Under the pieces are notes generated by a model. That model was not told the DNA's origin. It made no database searches and saw nothing but the letters and a program-made list of their open reading frames with translations. A program made the translations under genes and the position numbers. Shown here in pieces: positions 10,985 through 19,894 of a stretch of 43,498 bases of DNA; within the stretch, counting starts at the first letter, position 1; every line of letters starts with the position of its first letter. This stretch comes from Actinomycetota bacterium (GTDB lineage: Bacteria; Actinomycetota; Actinomycetes; Nanopelagicales; Nanopelagicaceae): positions 1 through 43,498 of the forward strand of contig WLKQ01000005.1 in assembly GCA_009701185.1 (NCBI GenBank), given 5' to 3'.

Positions 10985-12277
10985 TTAAGCGACCACCCCA
11001 TCGATAAGCGTGGCTTTTCCTTTGAAGAATGTGTGTGTAACTACACCTGGAAGTTCATAACCATGAAATGGCGTGTTACGACTTCGAGATTGAACAATGT
11101 CGCGATCTACAATCCATGTTTTGGATGGATCAATTACGCTGATATGTGCACGTGCACCAACAACCAATCCTTGACCTTGATCAAAATAGGCACCAATAGC
11201 CGCAGGGGCAGTAGACATGCGAGTGGCTACTCCCTGCCAGGTTAGTAATCCAGTATCTACCATTGTCTTTTGAACTATAGAGAGCGCAGTTTCCAGACCC
11301 AGCATTCCAAATGATGCCTCTTGCCATTCGCATTCTTTTGATTCCATCGTATGTGGCGCATGATCAGTTGCAACGATATCAATAGTGCCATCAGCCAAAG
11401 CCTCACGTAAAGCTTGTACGTCTTTTTCTGTTCGAAGCGGTGGATTAACCTTAAATATAGGATCATATGTACTAGCCAATTCATCAGTTAACAGCAGGTG
11501 ATGCGGAGTAACTTCAGCGGTCACATTAATTCCACGTGCCTTAGCCCACCTAATAATCTCTACTCCCCCTGCAGTTGTGACATGACATACATGCAGTCGA
11601 GATTGAACATGATCGGTGAGTAAAACATCTCTGGCGATAATTGCTTCCTCAGCAATCGCAGGCCATCCTCGCAAACCTAATCGTGCAGATATTTCGCCCT
11701 CATTCATCTGTGATCCAACGGTCAATCGTGGCTCTTGTGCGTGCTGAGCGATAACGCCATCAAATTTCTTTATATATTCAAGCGCGCGACGCATTACTAA
11801 TGGATCGAATACGCACATGCCATCATCACTAAAGACACGAACGCGTGCAACTGAATCAGCCATGGCGCCGATTTCAGATAACGCTTCACCTTTTAATCCT
11901 TGCGTTACAGCACCGATTGGAAATACATCTAGAAGGCCAGCAGCTTGACCTAGTCGATACACCTGCTCGACAACACCGGCATTATCTGCCACTGGCGATG
12001 TATTGGCCATCGCCGATAAGGCCGTAAAGCCACCTTTTGCTCCTGCACGAGATGCTGATTCAACAGTCTCTGCATCTTCGCGACCTGGTTCACGCAGATG
12101 CGTATGAAGATCTACCAAGCCAGGCAAAATAACGCTGCCAGTAACATCGATAATGGTCGCATCGGCCTCGTTCACCGTGGCATCAATCGCGCTGATTGAA
12201 TCGCCAACGATCAGAATGTTACGCATAGAGCCGTCAGGCAGTGAGCCGCCTTTAAGAACAAATTTTGTTTCAGACAT
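10985..12277 (-). CDS. pyrC: Dihydroorotase
   Basis: 430 aa; VLPGLVDLHTHLREPGREDAETVESASRAGAKGGFT; IVATDHAPHTMESKECEW. Confidence 0.98.
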   Translation of the reverse strand: MSETKFVLKGGSLPDGSMRNILIVGDSISAIDATVNEADATIIDVTGSVILPGLVDLHTHLREPGREDAETVESASRAGAKGGFTALSAMANTSPVADNAGVVEQVYRLGQAAGLLDVFPIGAVTQGLKGEALSEIGAMADSVARVRVFSDDGMCVFDPLVMRRALEYIKKFDGVIAQHAQEPRLTVGSQMNEGEISARLGLRGWPAIAEEAIIARDVLLTDHVQSRLHVCHVTTAGGVEIIRWAKARGINVTAEVTPHHLLLTDELASTYDPIFKVNPPLRTEKDVQALREALADGTIDIVATDHAPHTMESKECEWQEASFGMLGLETALSIVQKTMVDTGLLTWQGVATRMSTAPAAIGAYFDQGQGLVVGARAHISVIDPSKTWIVDRDIVQSRSRNTPFHGYELPGVVTHTFFKGKATLIDGVVA

Positions 12278-13224
12278 TAGTTCGACTCCGATCCTGATGG
12301 TGCTCCAGCGAGTAAGACGTAGAGAATTGCCATTCGTACGCTGACCCCGTTTGCCACCTGTTCGACTATGACAGATCTAGCGCTATCGGCAACTTCAGCT
12401 GCAATCTCTAGACCTCTATTCATCGGACCAGGATGCATGATGATCGCATGCGGCTGCATGAGAGCAAGACGCTGCAGATTTAACCCGAAATATCTGGAGT
12501 ACTCACGGGCATTGGGGAAAAAGAGATCGCTCATTCGTTCTTGTTGCACGCGAAGCATCATCACAACATCCACCTGCGATAGAACCGAATCCAGATCGTA
12601 TGAAATGGTTGCTGGCCAACTCTCTACTCCGACCGGCAACAAAGTTGGAGGCGCTACTAGAGTCACGTGCGCTCCGAGAAGATTGAGCAGCAAGACATTC
12701 GACCTTGCAACACGAGAATGCAACACATCACCCACGATTGCAACTTTAATCCCAGCCAAATCTGCGGCACCTTTGCCTAAATGTTTGCGAATCGTGAACG
12801 CATCCAAAAGCGCCTGACTAGGGTGCTCATGTGTTCCATCGCCGGCATTGATAACACTTCCGGTCATCCACTCTAAATCCGCTAAACGTTGCGGTGCACC
12901 AGATGCTCCGTGTCGAATTACCACTGCATCGGCTCCCATTGCTTGCAATGTCATCGCTGTATCTTTAAGTGACTCACCCTTACTGATACTAGAACCCTTG
13001 GCTGAGAAGTTAATAACATCTGCTGACAATCGCTTAGCCGCAGCTTCAAATGAAATGCGCGTTCGAGTGGAATCTTCTGCAAACAAGTTCACAATTGTTC
13101 GCCCTCGAAGCGTTGGAAGTTTCTTAACTTGCCCATCACTAATACGGGACAACTCTGTTGCTGTGTCTAGAATTCCAATGGCGTCAGTTAAAGAGAGATC
13201 ATTGATAGAGAGTAAGTGGCGCAT
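12277..13224 (-). CDS. pyrB: Aspartate carbamoyltransferase catalytic subunit
   Basis: 315 aa; [49 protein letters not shown]. Confidence 0.98.
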   Translation of the reverse strand: MRHLLSINDLSLTDAIGILDTATELSRISDGQVKKLPTLRGRTIVNLFAEDSTRTRISFEAAAKRLSADVINFSAKGSSISKGESLKDTAMTLQAMGADAVVIRHGASGAPQRLADLEWMTGSVINAGDGTHEHPSQALLDAFTIRKHLGKGAADLAGIKVAIVGDVLHSRVARSNVLLLNLLGAHVTLVAPPTLLPVGVESWPATISYDLDSVLSQVDVVMMLRVQQERMSDLFFPNAREYSRYFGLNLQRLALMQPHAIIMHPGPMNRGLEIAAEVADSARSVIVEQVANGVSVRMAILYVLLAGAPSGSESN

Positions 13225-13757
13225 TAGTTGCTCTCCCCTTCGATTAATACTTCATCGATGCCATCTATCTCCGTTAAATGCACGCGAACCGATTGTGTCG
13301 GTGATGTTGGGAGATTCTTTCCAACATAATCAGCGCGAATAGGCAACTCCCGGTGTCCTCGATCAACTAATACCGCTAGCTGTACCGAACGTGGGCGACC
13401 GATTTCACCAAGTGCATCTAATGCTGCTCGTATTGTTCTGCCCGAGAAAAACACATCGTCAATTAATACAACGTCTCTACCTTCAATTCCAGAACTTGGT
13501 ATGGATGTTGGCATAATGGCTCTGAGTGGACGCATTCTTAAATCATCGCGGTGCATCGTAATGTCGAGCATTCCGACTGCTACGTCACGGCCTTCGATTG
13601 TTGAGATTGTTTGAGATATACGGGTGGCTAAATGAGCACCACGAGTTGGAATACCCAAGAGAATAATATTCTCAGCGCCTTGATTTCTTTCAAGGATTTC
13701 ATGGGAAATACGGATCAACGCACGTGAAATATCCGGTGCGGACAGGGCAACACTCAT
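13224..13757 (-). CDS. pyrR: Bifunctional pyr operon regulator / uracil phosphoribosyltransferase
   Basis: [44 protein letters not shown]...[20 protein letters not shown]; start at ATG 13757 preceded by AAGGAG. Confidence 0.96.
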   Translation of the reverse strand: MSVALSAPDISRALIRISHEILERNQGAENIILLGIPTRGAHLATRISQTISTIEGRDVAVGMLDITMHRDDLRMRPLRAIMPTSIPSSGIEGRDVVLIDDVFFSGRTIRAALDALGEIGRPRSVQLAVLVDRGHRELPIRADYVGKNLPTSPTQSVRVHLTEIDGIDEVLIEGESN

Positions 13758-13771
13758 CGTAAATCTCCTTC

Positions 13772-13789
13772 CCCATCTCACAGGATGGG
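13772..13789 (-). promoter_or_regulatory. Putative PyrR-binding loop in pyrR leader RNA, adjacent to Shine-Dalgarno
   Basis: Minus-strand RNA CCCAUC-CUGUGA-GAUGGG: 6-bp perfect stem with hexaloop matching CNGNGA of PyrR binding loops; AAGGAG begins 1 nt after the stem. Confidence 0.75.
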
Positions 13790-13834
13790 TCGTTAAAGGA
13801 TGCAGGCGCGAGCATATCACCGACCGCCCGGTGC

Positions 13835-13843
13835 TGTGGATAA
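13835..13843 (-). promoter_or_regulatory. Putative DnaA box
   Basis: Plus strand TGTGGATAA = TTATCCACA on minus, a perfect match to the DnaA 9-mer, in the bldD/pyrR divergent intergenic region. Confidence 0.5.
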
Positions 13844-13873
13844 CCCTCTGGGGTATGACCGCGCACCCTTAAA

Positions 13874-14377
13874 GTGGCAACTATGCACACAACAACCCAG
13901 ACAATCTCTGCCCGTCTACGCTCACTACGTCTTAGCAAAAACCTCTCTTTACGAGATGTCCAAATCCTTAGTAACGGTCGCATCCCTGCAGTAGTTCTCG
14001 GCTCATATGAACGCGGTGACCGATCCCTCAGCGTTAGCCGAGCTATACAAATTGCCGAGATTTACCAAATGCCCCTTACCTATCTTCTCTCTGAGCCTAA
14101 GCGGGTATTGGAGACTCAAAGTTATTGTGTGATTGATCTACGAAGATTGCGACTTCTTATATCAGAGCGCTCCCTAATCGCTAATGATGATGAACTAATG
14201 CGCGCGATTATTACTTTCATTTCGGCAATCGTGGAGTTGAGGAATGATTGGAATGGTGAAGTCTTATCGATTCGCGAGAGTGATGTAAAGCTAGTAGCTC
14301 TAGCATCAGGAAGCGATTGCGAAAGCATTGTGGTTGAATTGGAACGAAATGAGTTGCTTATAAAACTAGAGCGATAA
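13874..14377 (+). CDS. bldD: BldD-family XRE/HTH transcriptional regulator with c-di-GMP-binding signature
   Basis: HTH SARLRSLRLSKNLSLRDVQILSNGRIPAVVLGSYERGDRSLSVSRAIQIAEIY; C-terminal RNDWNGEVLSIRESD; pyrR-bldD-nusB-efp neighbourhood as in Streptomyces. GTG 13874 or ATG 13883 could be the start. Confidence 0.93.
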   Translation: MATMHTTTQTISARLRSLRLSKNLSLRDVQILSNGRIPAVVLGSYERGDRSLSVSRAIQIAEIYQMPLTYLLSEPKRVLETQSYCVIDLRRLRLLISERSLIANDDELMRAIITFISAIVELRNDWNGEVLSIRESDVKLVALASGSDCESIVVELERNELLIKLER

Positions 14378-14788
14378 ACTCTCTTTTATTGAAGCAATAC
14401 GTCCTAGGACTCCGTGAATAAATCCGGCAGAGTCATCAGTGGAGAGTTCGCGAGCTAAATCCAAGGCTTCATCAATTGCAACGGCATCTGGGATCTGCTC
14501 GCCCCAAAGTATTTCATAAATACCTAGTCTTAAGATATTTCTATCAACTGCTGGAAGTCGATCCATATCCCAGCCTTGAGCATAAGTAGTAATCAATTCA
14601 TCGATTTTACGATAGTGCTCGCTGATGCCAACAATCAACTCTCTTGTGTAGTCGCGAATCGGACGTGCATCGGGTCCCTCTTCAACGACGTCACGTACAA
14701 CTAAGGTTTCAAGTGCGTTAGTCCCGCGAATATCGGCTTCAAATAATAAATCAAGTGCGGCCTTACGAGCTTTACTGCGTGCTGACAC
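14366..14788 (-). CDS. nusB: Transcription antitermination factor NusB
   Basis: 140 aa; SKARKAALDLLFEADIRG...DRNILRLGIYEILWGEQIPDAVAIDEALDLARELSTDDSAGFIHGVLGRI. Confidence 0.96.
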   Translation of the reverse strand: MSARSKARKAALDLLFEADIRGTNALETLVVRDVVEEGPDARPIRDYTRELIVGISEHYRKIDELITTYAQGWDMDRLPAVDRNILRLGIYEILWGEQIPDAVAIDEALDLARELSTDDSAGFIHGVLGRIASIKESLSL

Positions 14789-15348
14789 TAGTTAGCGCGA
14801 CCTTGGTATGACCCATCGCGAGTATCGACCATGACAACCTCGTCCTGCTTTATAAAAAGTGGAACCTGAATTTCAATTCCAGTTTCAACTGTCGCTGGCT
14901 TAGTTCCACCAGAAGAGCGATCTCCCTGAATTCCCGGCTCAGTGTACGTAATCTTTAAAGGAACAGAGGCGGCGAGTTCAATATAAAGAGGGTTTCCTTC
15001 GTGGACGGCTACAACGGCATCGGTATTTTCAAGCATGTAATTTGCCATATCGCCAACTGTGGCTTGAGAAATAGTCATTTGATCGTATGTCTTTGCATCC
15101 ATAAAAACGAAGTCGTCACCCTCTTTGTAGAGATACTGCATATCACGCTTTTCCAAAATTTCGATATCAATCTTGACGCCTGAGTTGAATGTGCGATCGA
15201 TAACCTTGCCGGTCAAAACCGATTTCAACTTTGTTCGAACGAATGCTGGTCCCTTGCCTGGTTTAACGTGCTGAAACTCAACAACATTCCACAATTGACC
15301 TTCAATATCTAAGGTGATGCCATTCTTAAGATCAGCTGTTGTTGCCAC
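14788..15348 (-). CDS. efp: Elongation factor P
   Basis: 186 aa; [36 protein letters not shown]. Confidence 0.98.
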   Translation of the reverse strand: MATTADLKNGITLDIEGQLWNVVEFQHVKPGKGPAFVRTKLKSVLTGKVIDRTFNSGVKIDIEILEKRDMQYLYKEGDDFVFMDAKTYDQMTISQATVGDMANYMLENTDAVVAVHEGNPLYIELAASVPLKITYTEPGIQGDRSSGGTKPATVETGIEIQVPLFIKQDEVVMVDTRDGSYQGRAN

Positions 15349-15428
15349 GGTAAAACTCCAGTCGCTTAGATAGTTTTTCGGCCACCGATTCTGATGGCAA
15401 GGGTGTAAGGATACCCGTTAAAAGTACG

Positions 15429-15451
15429 TGCTCAGTTCGCCCCGCTGAGCA
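15429..15451. terminator. Hairpin over aroQ stop codon; possible bidirectional terminator
   Basis: TGCTCAG-TTCGCCCCG-CTGAGCA (7-bp arms, 9-nt loop); followed on plus strand by GGTTTTT, on minus strand by CGTACTTTT. Confidence 0.45.
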
Positions 15452-15872
15452 GGTTTTTCAGAGCAATAATGGCTAAGACATATGAGTTGGGGCCAAATCC
15501 TGCGATTGTTCCATGCGCAACGCCCGAAATAACAGATGTATGTCTGAACTCTTCGCGGGACATTGGATTAGATAGATGAACTTCAATTAACGGCGCTTTC
15601 AAAAGCTCGGCTGCATCGCGAATTGCATACGAATAATGCGTAAATGCGGCTGGATTAATAATGACTGGAGTACGTGAGTCAGCTGCATCGTGCAGCCAAC
15701 CAATAATCGTTGCCTCATCATCGCTTTGACGCACCTCTGCATCAAGACCATGGGATTTAGCAGCGCTTTCAATAAGACTCTTTAGTTCACCGTAATTAAG
15801 GTCACCGTAGATAGATGAGTCCCGGATATCTAATCGTGCCAAATTAGGGCCGTTGATCACAAGAATCTTCAT
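15432..15872 (-). CDS. aroQ: 3-dehydroquinate dehydratase, type II
   Basis: 146 aa; ILVINGPNLARLDIRDSSIYG, INPAAFTHYSYAIRDA, IEVHLSNPMSREEFRHTSVIS. Confidence 0.96.
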   Translation of the reverse strand: MKILVINGPNLARLDIRDSSIYGDLNYGELKSLIESAAKSHGLDAEVRQSDDEATIIGWLHDAADSRTPVIINPAAFTHYSYAIRDAAELLKAPLIEVHLSNPMSREEFRHTSVISGVAHGTIAGFGPNSYVLAIIALKNLLSGAN

Positions 15873-16924
15873 GAGCTAATTCTCTCATATGCACTGCGTA
15901 GTTCACTCTCGTTGAGATCTTCTAGGCGTATGGTTTGACCCAGAGCATTGAGCACAACAAATCGAAGTTGTGAACCCCGTGATTTCTTATCTAGGGCCAA
16001 GAGCGGCCATAGAGCAGGCCATGCTGAGGCTGGATAGTCAATAGGTAAACCAAGCTCTGATAGCAGACGGCGATGTTGGGCAACTATTTGCGAATCAATC
16101 AAGCCTCTGGCGTGTGCCAGTTCAGCGGCGTAGACCAAGCCAATCGAAATCGCTTCCCCATGGCGCATTGAATACTTTGCGTGAATCTCAATGGCATGGC
16201 CCAAAGTGTGACCGTAATTGAGAACTTCACGGGCAAAACTTTCTTTGAAATCACTACTGACAACATCGGCTTTGACTTGAACCGAACGCGATATCAAATC
16301 GATAACTACGTCAGAATCGACGCGCACAGTTTGAAGACTCCGTCCATCCAGAAGATTCAATATCTCAGTATCACTTATGAATCCACATTTAATGACTTCG
16401 GCTAAGCCCGCAGCGAAGTCACGATCAGAGAGAGTATTGAGCCACGCTATATCGATGATCACCGTAAGTGGAGAATAGAATGCACCAATTAAGTTTTTGC
16501 CGTAATCACTATTAATGCCGGTCTTGCCACCCACCGAAGCATCAACCATTCCGGCAACACTCGTTGGTACGGCTATCCAATCTATTCCGCGCAACCAGGT
16601 AGATGCTGCAAATCCTGCTAAGTCAGTTACTGCGCCTCCACCTATACCGATAATCAAGTCTGAGCGAGTGAAACCAGCAGCACCCAGCCAATTCCAAACC
16701 GAGGATAAGGTCGCAATACTCTTAGCTGACTCTCCATCGCTTACTTCGAAGAAGTGAAACTCTGCATCAACATCTGCATCAAAGCGAATGGCATCTCGCA
16801 TCGTTGTTGAATAAATTACCGCAACACGTGAACGACCTTGGGCCATCTTGAGTACTTCACTCTTCCAGTCACATCCAATAATTACTTCATAACTTCTCTC
16901 GGCATGTACGGCAATGCTCTTCAC
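15869..16924 (-). CDS. aroB: 3-dehydroquinate synthase
   Basis: 351 aa; GIGGGAVTDLAGFAASTWLRGIDWIAVPTSVAGMVDASVGGKTGIN, NYGHTLGHAIE. Confidence 0.98.
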   Translation of the reverse strand: MKSIAVHAERSYEVIIGCDWKSEVLKMAQGRSRVAVIYSTTMRDAIRFDADVDAEFHFFEVSDGESAKSIATLSSVWNWLGAAGFTRSDLIIGIGGGAVTDLAGFAASTWLRGIDWIAVPTSVAGMVDASVGGKTGINSDYGKNLIGAFYSPLTVIIDIAWLNTLSDRDFAAGLAEVIKCGFISDTEILNLLDGRSLQTVRVDSDVVIDLISRSVQVKADVVSSDFKESFAREVLNYGHTLGHAIEIHAKYSMRHGEAISIGLVYAAELAHARGLIDSQIVAQHRRLLSELGLPIDYPASAWPALWPLLALDKKSRGSQLRFVVLNALGQTIRLEDLNESELRSAYERISS

Positions 16925-17424
16925 TGGGTGGCCTCGACAATCTGTGCAACGAGTTCTTTCACGCTACTTCCCTCAACTTTAATAACTGCAGTTGCTAAAC
17001 GCTCATACACTGGGCGGCGCACTTCATTGAGTTCTTGCCATTGTGCGCGAGGATTACCCAACAAAAGTGGACGATCTCGATTAAAACCTACACGTGCAGC
17101 GGCAATAGCAAGTGAGACGTCAAGAAAAACTAGATGCGCATCAACTTCGACTAGCAGTGCCTGAGCGCGTTCGGCTATCGGTGCTCCCCCACCAAGAGAC
17201 AAGACGCAATCTGGAATTAATAGACACTCATTAAGTACGTCAAATTCGAGATCTCTAAAGAACTCTTCGCCTTTTGTAATGAAAATATCTGAAATCTTCA
17301 TTCCACTTTTTTCCTCGATGACAACATCTGAATCGACGAATGCGATTTTCAAATGTCTGGCAAGGGCCTTACCTACGGTGCTCTTACCGGCCCCTGGAGG
17401 ACCAATTAAAATAATATGTGGCAT
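16921..17424 (-). CDS. aroK: Shikimate kinase
   Basis: 167 aa; ILIGPPGAGKSTVGKALA, DSDVVIEEKSG, LSLGGGAP. Confidence 0.96.
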   Translation of the reverse strand: MPHIILIGPPGAGKSTVGKALARHLKIAFVDSDVVIEEKSGMKISDIFITKGEEFFRDLEFDVLNECLLIPDCVLSLGGGAPIAERAQALLVEVDAHLVFLDVSLAIAAARVGFNRDRPLLLGNPRAQWQELNEVRRPVYERLATAVIKVEGSSVKELVAQIVEATQ

Positions 17425-17429
17425 AAGTC

Positions 17430-18611
17430 CTACTTGAAGTTGAGATTTTGAATGTAACTTTCAAAGTTACGACGAGTCTCACCGACAGAGTCTCCACCAA
17501 ACTTTTCTAGTACGGCCTCGGCTAATACAAGTGCGACCATCGCTTCAGCTACAACTCCGGCGGCCGGAACCGCGCAGACATCTGAACGCTGATTGATAGC
17601 TTTGGCTGGCGCACCTGTTGCGACATCGATTGTGTCCAACGCTTTAGGGACCGTAGAAATAGGTTTCATGGCTGCTCGAACACGCAGAATTTCACCATTA
17701 GACATTCCACCTTCGGTACCGCCTGCGCGATCGGTACGTCTTACGATTTTGCCATGGGAGTCTTTTTCGATTTCATCATGTGCTTTAGAGCCACGACGTT
17801 CGGCAGTTGCAAAACCATCACCTAGCTCTACTCCTTTAATGGCTTGAATACCCATCAATGCACCTGCTAGTCGAGAATCTAAGCGGCGATCCCAATGAAC
17901 GTGGGAGCCTAATCCGGGCGGCATATTAAATGCTAAAACTTCAACCACGCCACCCAATGTGTCTCCATCTGAGTGTGCGCTTTCGATTTCAGCGAGCATG
18001 CGTTCACTTGTTGGAAGATCGGCACAGCGAACAGGATCGCTGTCAATGCGTTTCATATCCGAAGCCTGAGGTAGAGCGGAATCATCAGGTACTCGCACAG
18101 ATCCAATTGATAACACGTGACTAAGAATCGTTATTCCTACACTCTGTTCTAAAAACTGACGCGCTACTGCACCAAGTGCCACGCGAGCTGCTGTCTCACG
18201 TGCACTAGCTCTCTCTAGAATTGGTCTGGCATCATCTAAATCATATTTTTGCATTCCAACTAAATCTGCATGGCCAGGGCGTGGTCGTGTCAATGGTGCA
18301 TTGCGCGCAAGATTTTTGATCTCATCTTCTGACACCGGGTCGGCTGACATAATCTTTTCCCATTTTGGCCACTCAGAATTATCGATCTGAATTGCAATCG
18401 GGCCGCCTTGAGTCTGACCATGTCGAACGCCACCGAGAATTGTTACTTTATCGGCCTCGAAAGTTTGACGTGCGCCACGTCCGGCTCCGAGTCGGCGACG
18501 TTGCAAGTGATAATCAATATCAGCGGTCGTCACAGAGACACTTGCAGGAATCCCCTCTAGAATTGCACTGAGGGCTTGACCGTGTGATTCACCAGCTGTT
18601 AACCAACGCAT
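17430..18611 (-). CDS. aroC: Chorismate synthase
   Basis: [58 protein letters not shown]-like C-term (ORF extends to 18638). Confidence 0.97.
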   Translation of the reverse strand: MRWLTAGESHGQALSAILEGIPASVSVTTADIDYHLQRRRLGAGRGARQTFEADKVTILGGVRHGQTQGGPIAIQIDNSEWPKWEKIMSADPVSEDEIKNLARNAPLTRPRPGHADLVGMQKYDLDDARPILERASARETAARVALGAVARQFLEQSVGITILSHVLSIGSVRVPDDSALPQASDMKRIDSDPVRCADLPTSERMLAEIESAHSDGDTLGGVVEVLAFNMPPGLGSHVHWDRRLDSRLAGALMGIQAIKGVELGDGFATAERRGSKAHDEIEKDSHGKIVRRTDRAGGTEGGMSNGEILRVRAAMKPISTVPKALDTIDVATGAPAKAINQRSDVCAVPAAGVVAEAMVALVLAEAVLEKFGGDSVGETRRNFESYIQNLNFK

Positions 18612-19038
18612 GTGCATATTCTTGCAGAAAATCCACACTTCCCGCGCACAAATAGAGCCCTACCCCCATCAATATTGCTGGTGCCAGCGCAATCTGACGT
18701 GGAATACGAGCATTCACAACAAAGTAAATGATCACCATAAGTGAGGCAGATACACAGATTGCCAGAAGCAAAAGCCCCAGTTGGAACGCACGTGAGAGAT
18801 TCAATGTTGCGCAGATCAGAAGAATGAGCTTAACGTCTCCCATTCCTATTCCTGCGATACATTGAAGTACAAACAGTAGTGAAGCGGCAAGCAGAAAAAT
18901 TTTTACAGAAAACACTCCTGTTAAAATCTGTTCTAGCGCGACAACATAAAAGATCAGAATCAGATAGATATTTGGAATGCGATGATACTTTATATCGGCG
19001 ATGCAGATTGGAAGAGCCAGGACAATTAGTGCAGCCAT
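18589..19038 (-). CDS. Short type IV prepilin peptidase (A24 family), lacking the N-terminal methylase domain
   Basis: 149 aa, hydrophobic; [10 protein letters not shown] (first Asp) and [11 protein letters not shown] (GxGD motif); between aroE and aroC. Confidence 0.85.
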   Translation of the reverse strand: MAALIVLALPICIADIKYHRIPNIYLILIFYVVALEQILTGVFSVKIFLLAASLLFVLQCIAGIGMGDVKLILLICATLNLSRAFQLGLLLLAICVSASLMVIIYFVVNARIPRQIALAPAILMGVGLYLCAGSVDFLQEYAHALVNSW

Positions 19039-19075
19039 CTAGGAAGGCTAGTAGTAGTCGCCATAATCCGGTCTG

Positions 19076-19894
19076 CTATGTGGATGAGTTCAATTCTGCT
19101 AAGGCAGAGGCTCTCATGAGCTGCGCCATTTCGGGGCGATTAATCTGTTTCTCTGTGAAAATCTCCACCTGTGAGATCGCTTGATGAATCAATAAATCCA
19201 AACCATCAATCACGTATCCAGAATTCTCTCGCCAACGTACTAATGCCTGCGTTGGCCATGGTTTGTACAACACATCGAAAAAGATTGATCGTGGTCGCTC
19301 TGGGAATATTTCTATCAATGAGTCTGTAGCAGCTTCTGGCGTGGTACTAATTATTAATTGTGCATCATGAATTGATTCCTGGTCTCCCCATGAAACAAAC
19401 TCCATCTCCGATGAATCTACGCACTTAAATATCTCATCAGCACCCCGCGAAGACCGAGCCATGATGGTGATGTGCGAGGCTATTCCGTCACATGATGCTG
19501 CCGCCGCTCTAGCAGTTGCACCTGCTCCAATTATCACAACTTTTCCAGAAATCTCAGCTCCATGACTTTGGAGTGCATACGTAAAACCTGCGACATCAGT
19601 TGTTGTTGCTTGCCATTCTCCGTCTCTTCGAAACAAAGTATTGGCACTCCTTATTTTCTTACTAAGGGTACTGACATTTTCGACGCAATTTACTATCTCT
19701 TCCTTCAACGGCATCGTGAGTGAGAATCCGTTCCATGATTGATCAAGGGAGGCAAGAAATGTGGCAAGCTCCCCCGCGCGCACTTCAATCTTTGAATAAT
19801 CGCCAAGGACTCCTAACTCCCTGTAAGCACAAATATGGAGAAGTGGACTTAACGAGTGCTCAATAGGTGATCCCAACACTGCAGCTTTTATCAT
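19076..19894 (-). CDS. aroE: Shikimate dehydrogenase
   Basis: 272 aa; AAVLGSPIEHSLSPLLHICAYRELG, SLTMPLKEEIV, VVIIGAGATARAAAAS. Confidence 0.95.
   Translation of the reverse strand: MIKAAVLGSPIEHSLSPLLHICAYRELGVLGDYSKIEVRAGELATFLASLDQSWNGFSLTMPLKEEIVNCVENVSTLSKKIRSANTLFRRDGEWQATTTDVAGFTYALQSHGAEISGKVVIIGAGATARAAAASCDGIASHITIMARSSRGADEIFKCVDSSEMEFVSWGDQESIHDAQLIISTTPEAATDSLIEIFPERPRSIFFDVLYKPWPTQALVRWRENSGYVIDGLDLLIHQAISQVEIFTEKQINRPEMAQLMRASALAELNSST

Noticed and set aside
12368-13342. 149-aa and 164-aa plus-strand ORFs antisense to pyrB
   Set aside because: Shadow ORFs opposite a highly conserved enzyme.
13699-13983. 94-aa minus-strand ORF overlapping the pyrR start, the leader and bldD
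   Set aside because: Covers the regulatory intergenic region and the opposite-strand bldD start; no homology recognisable.
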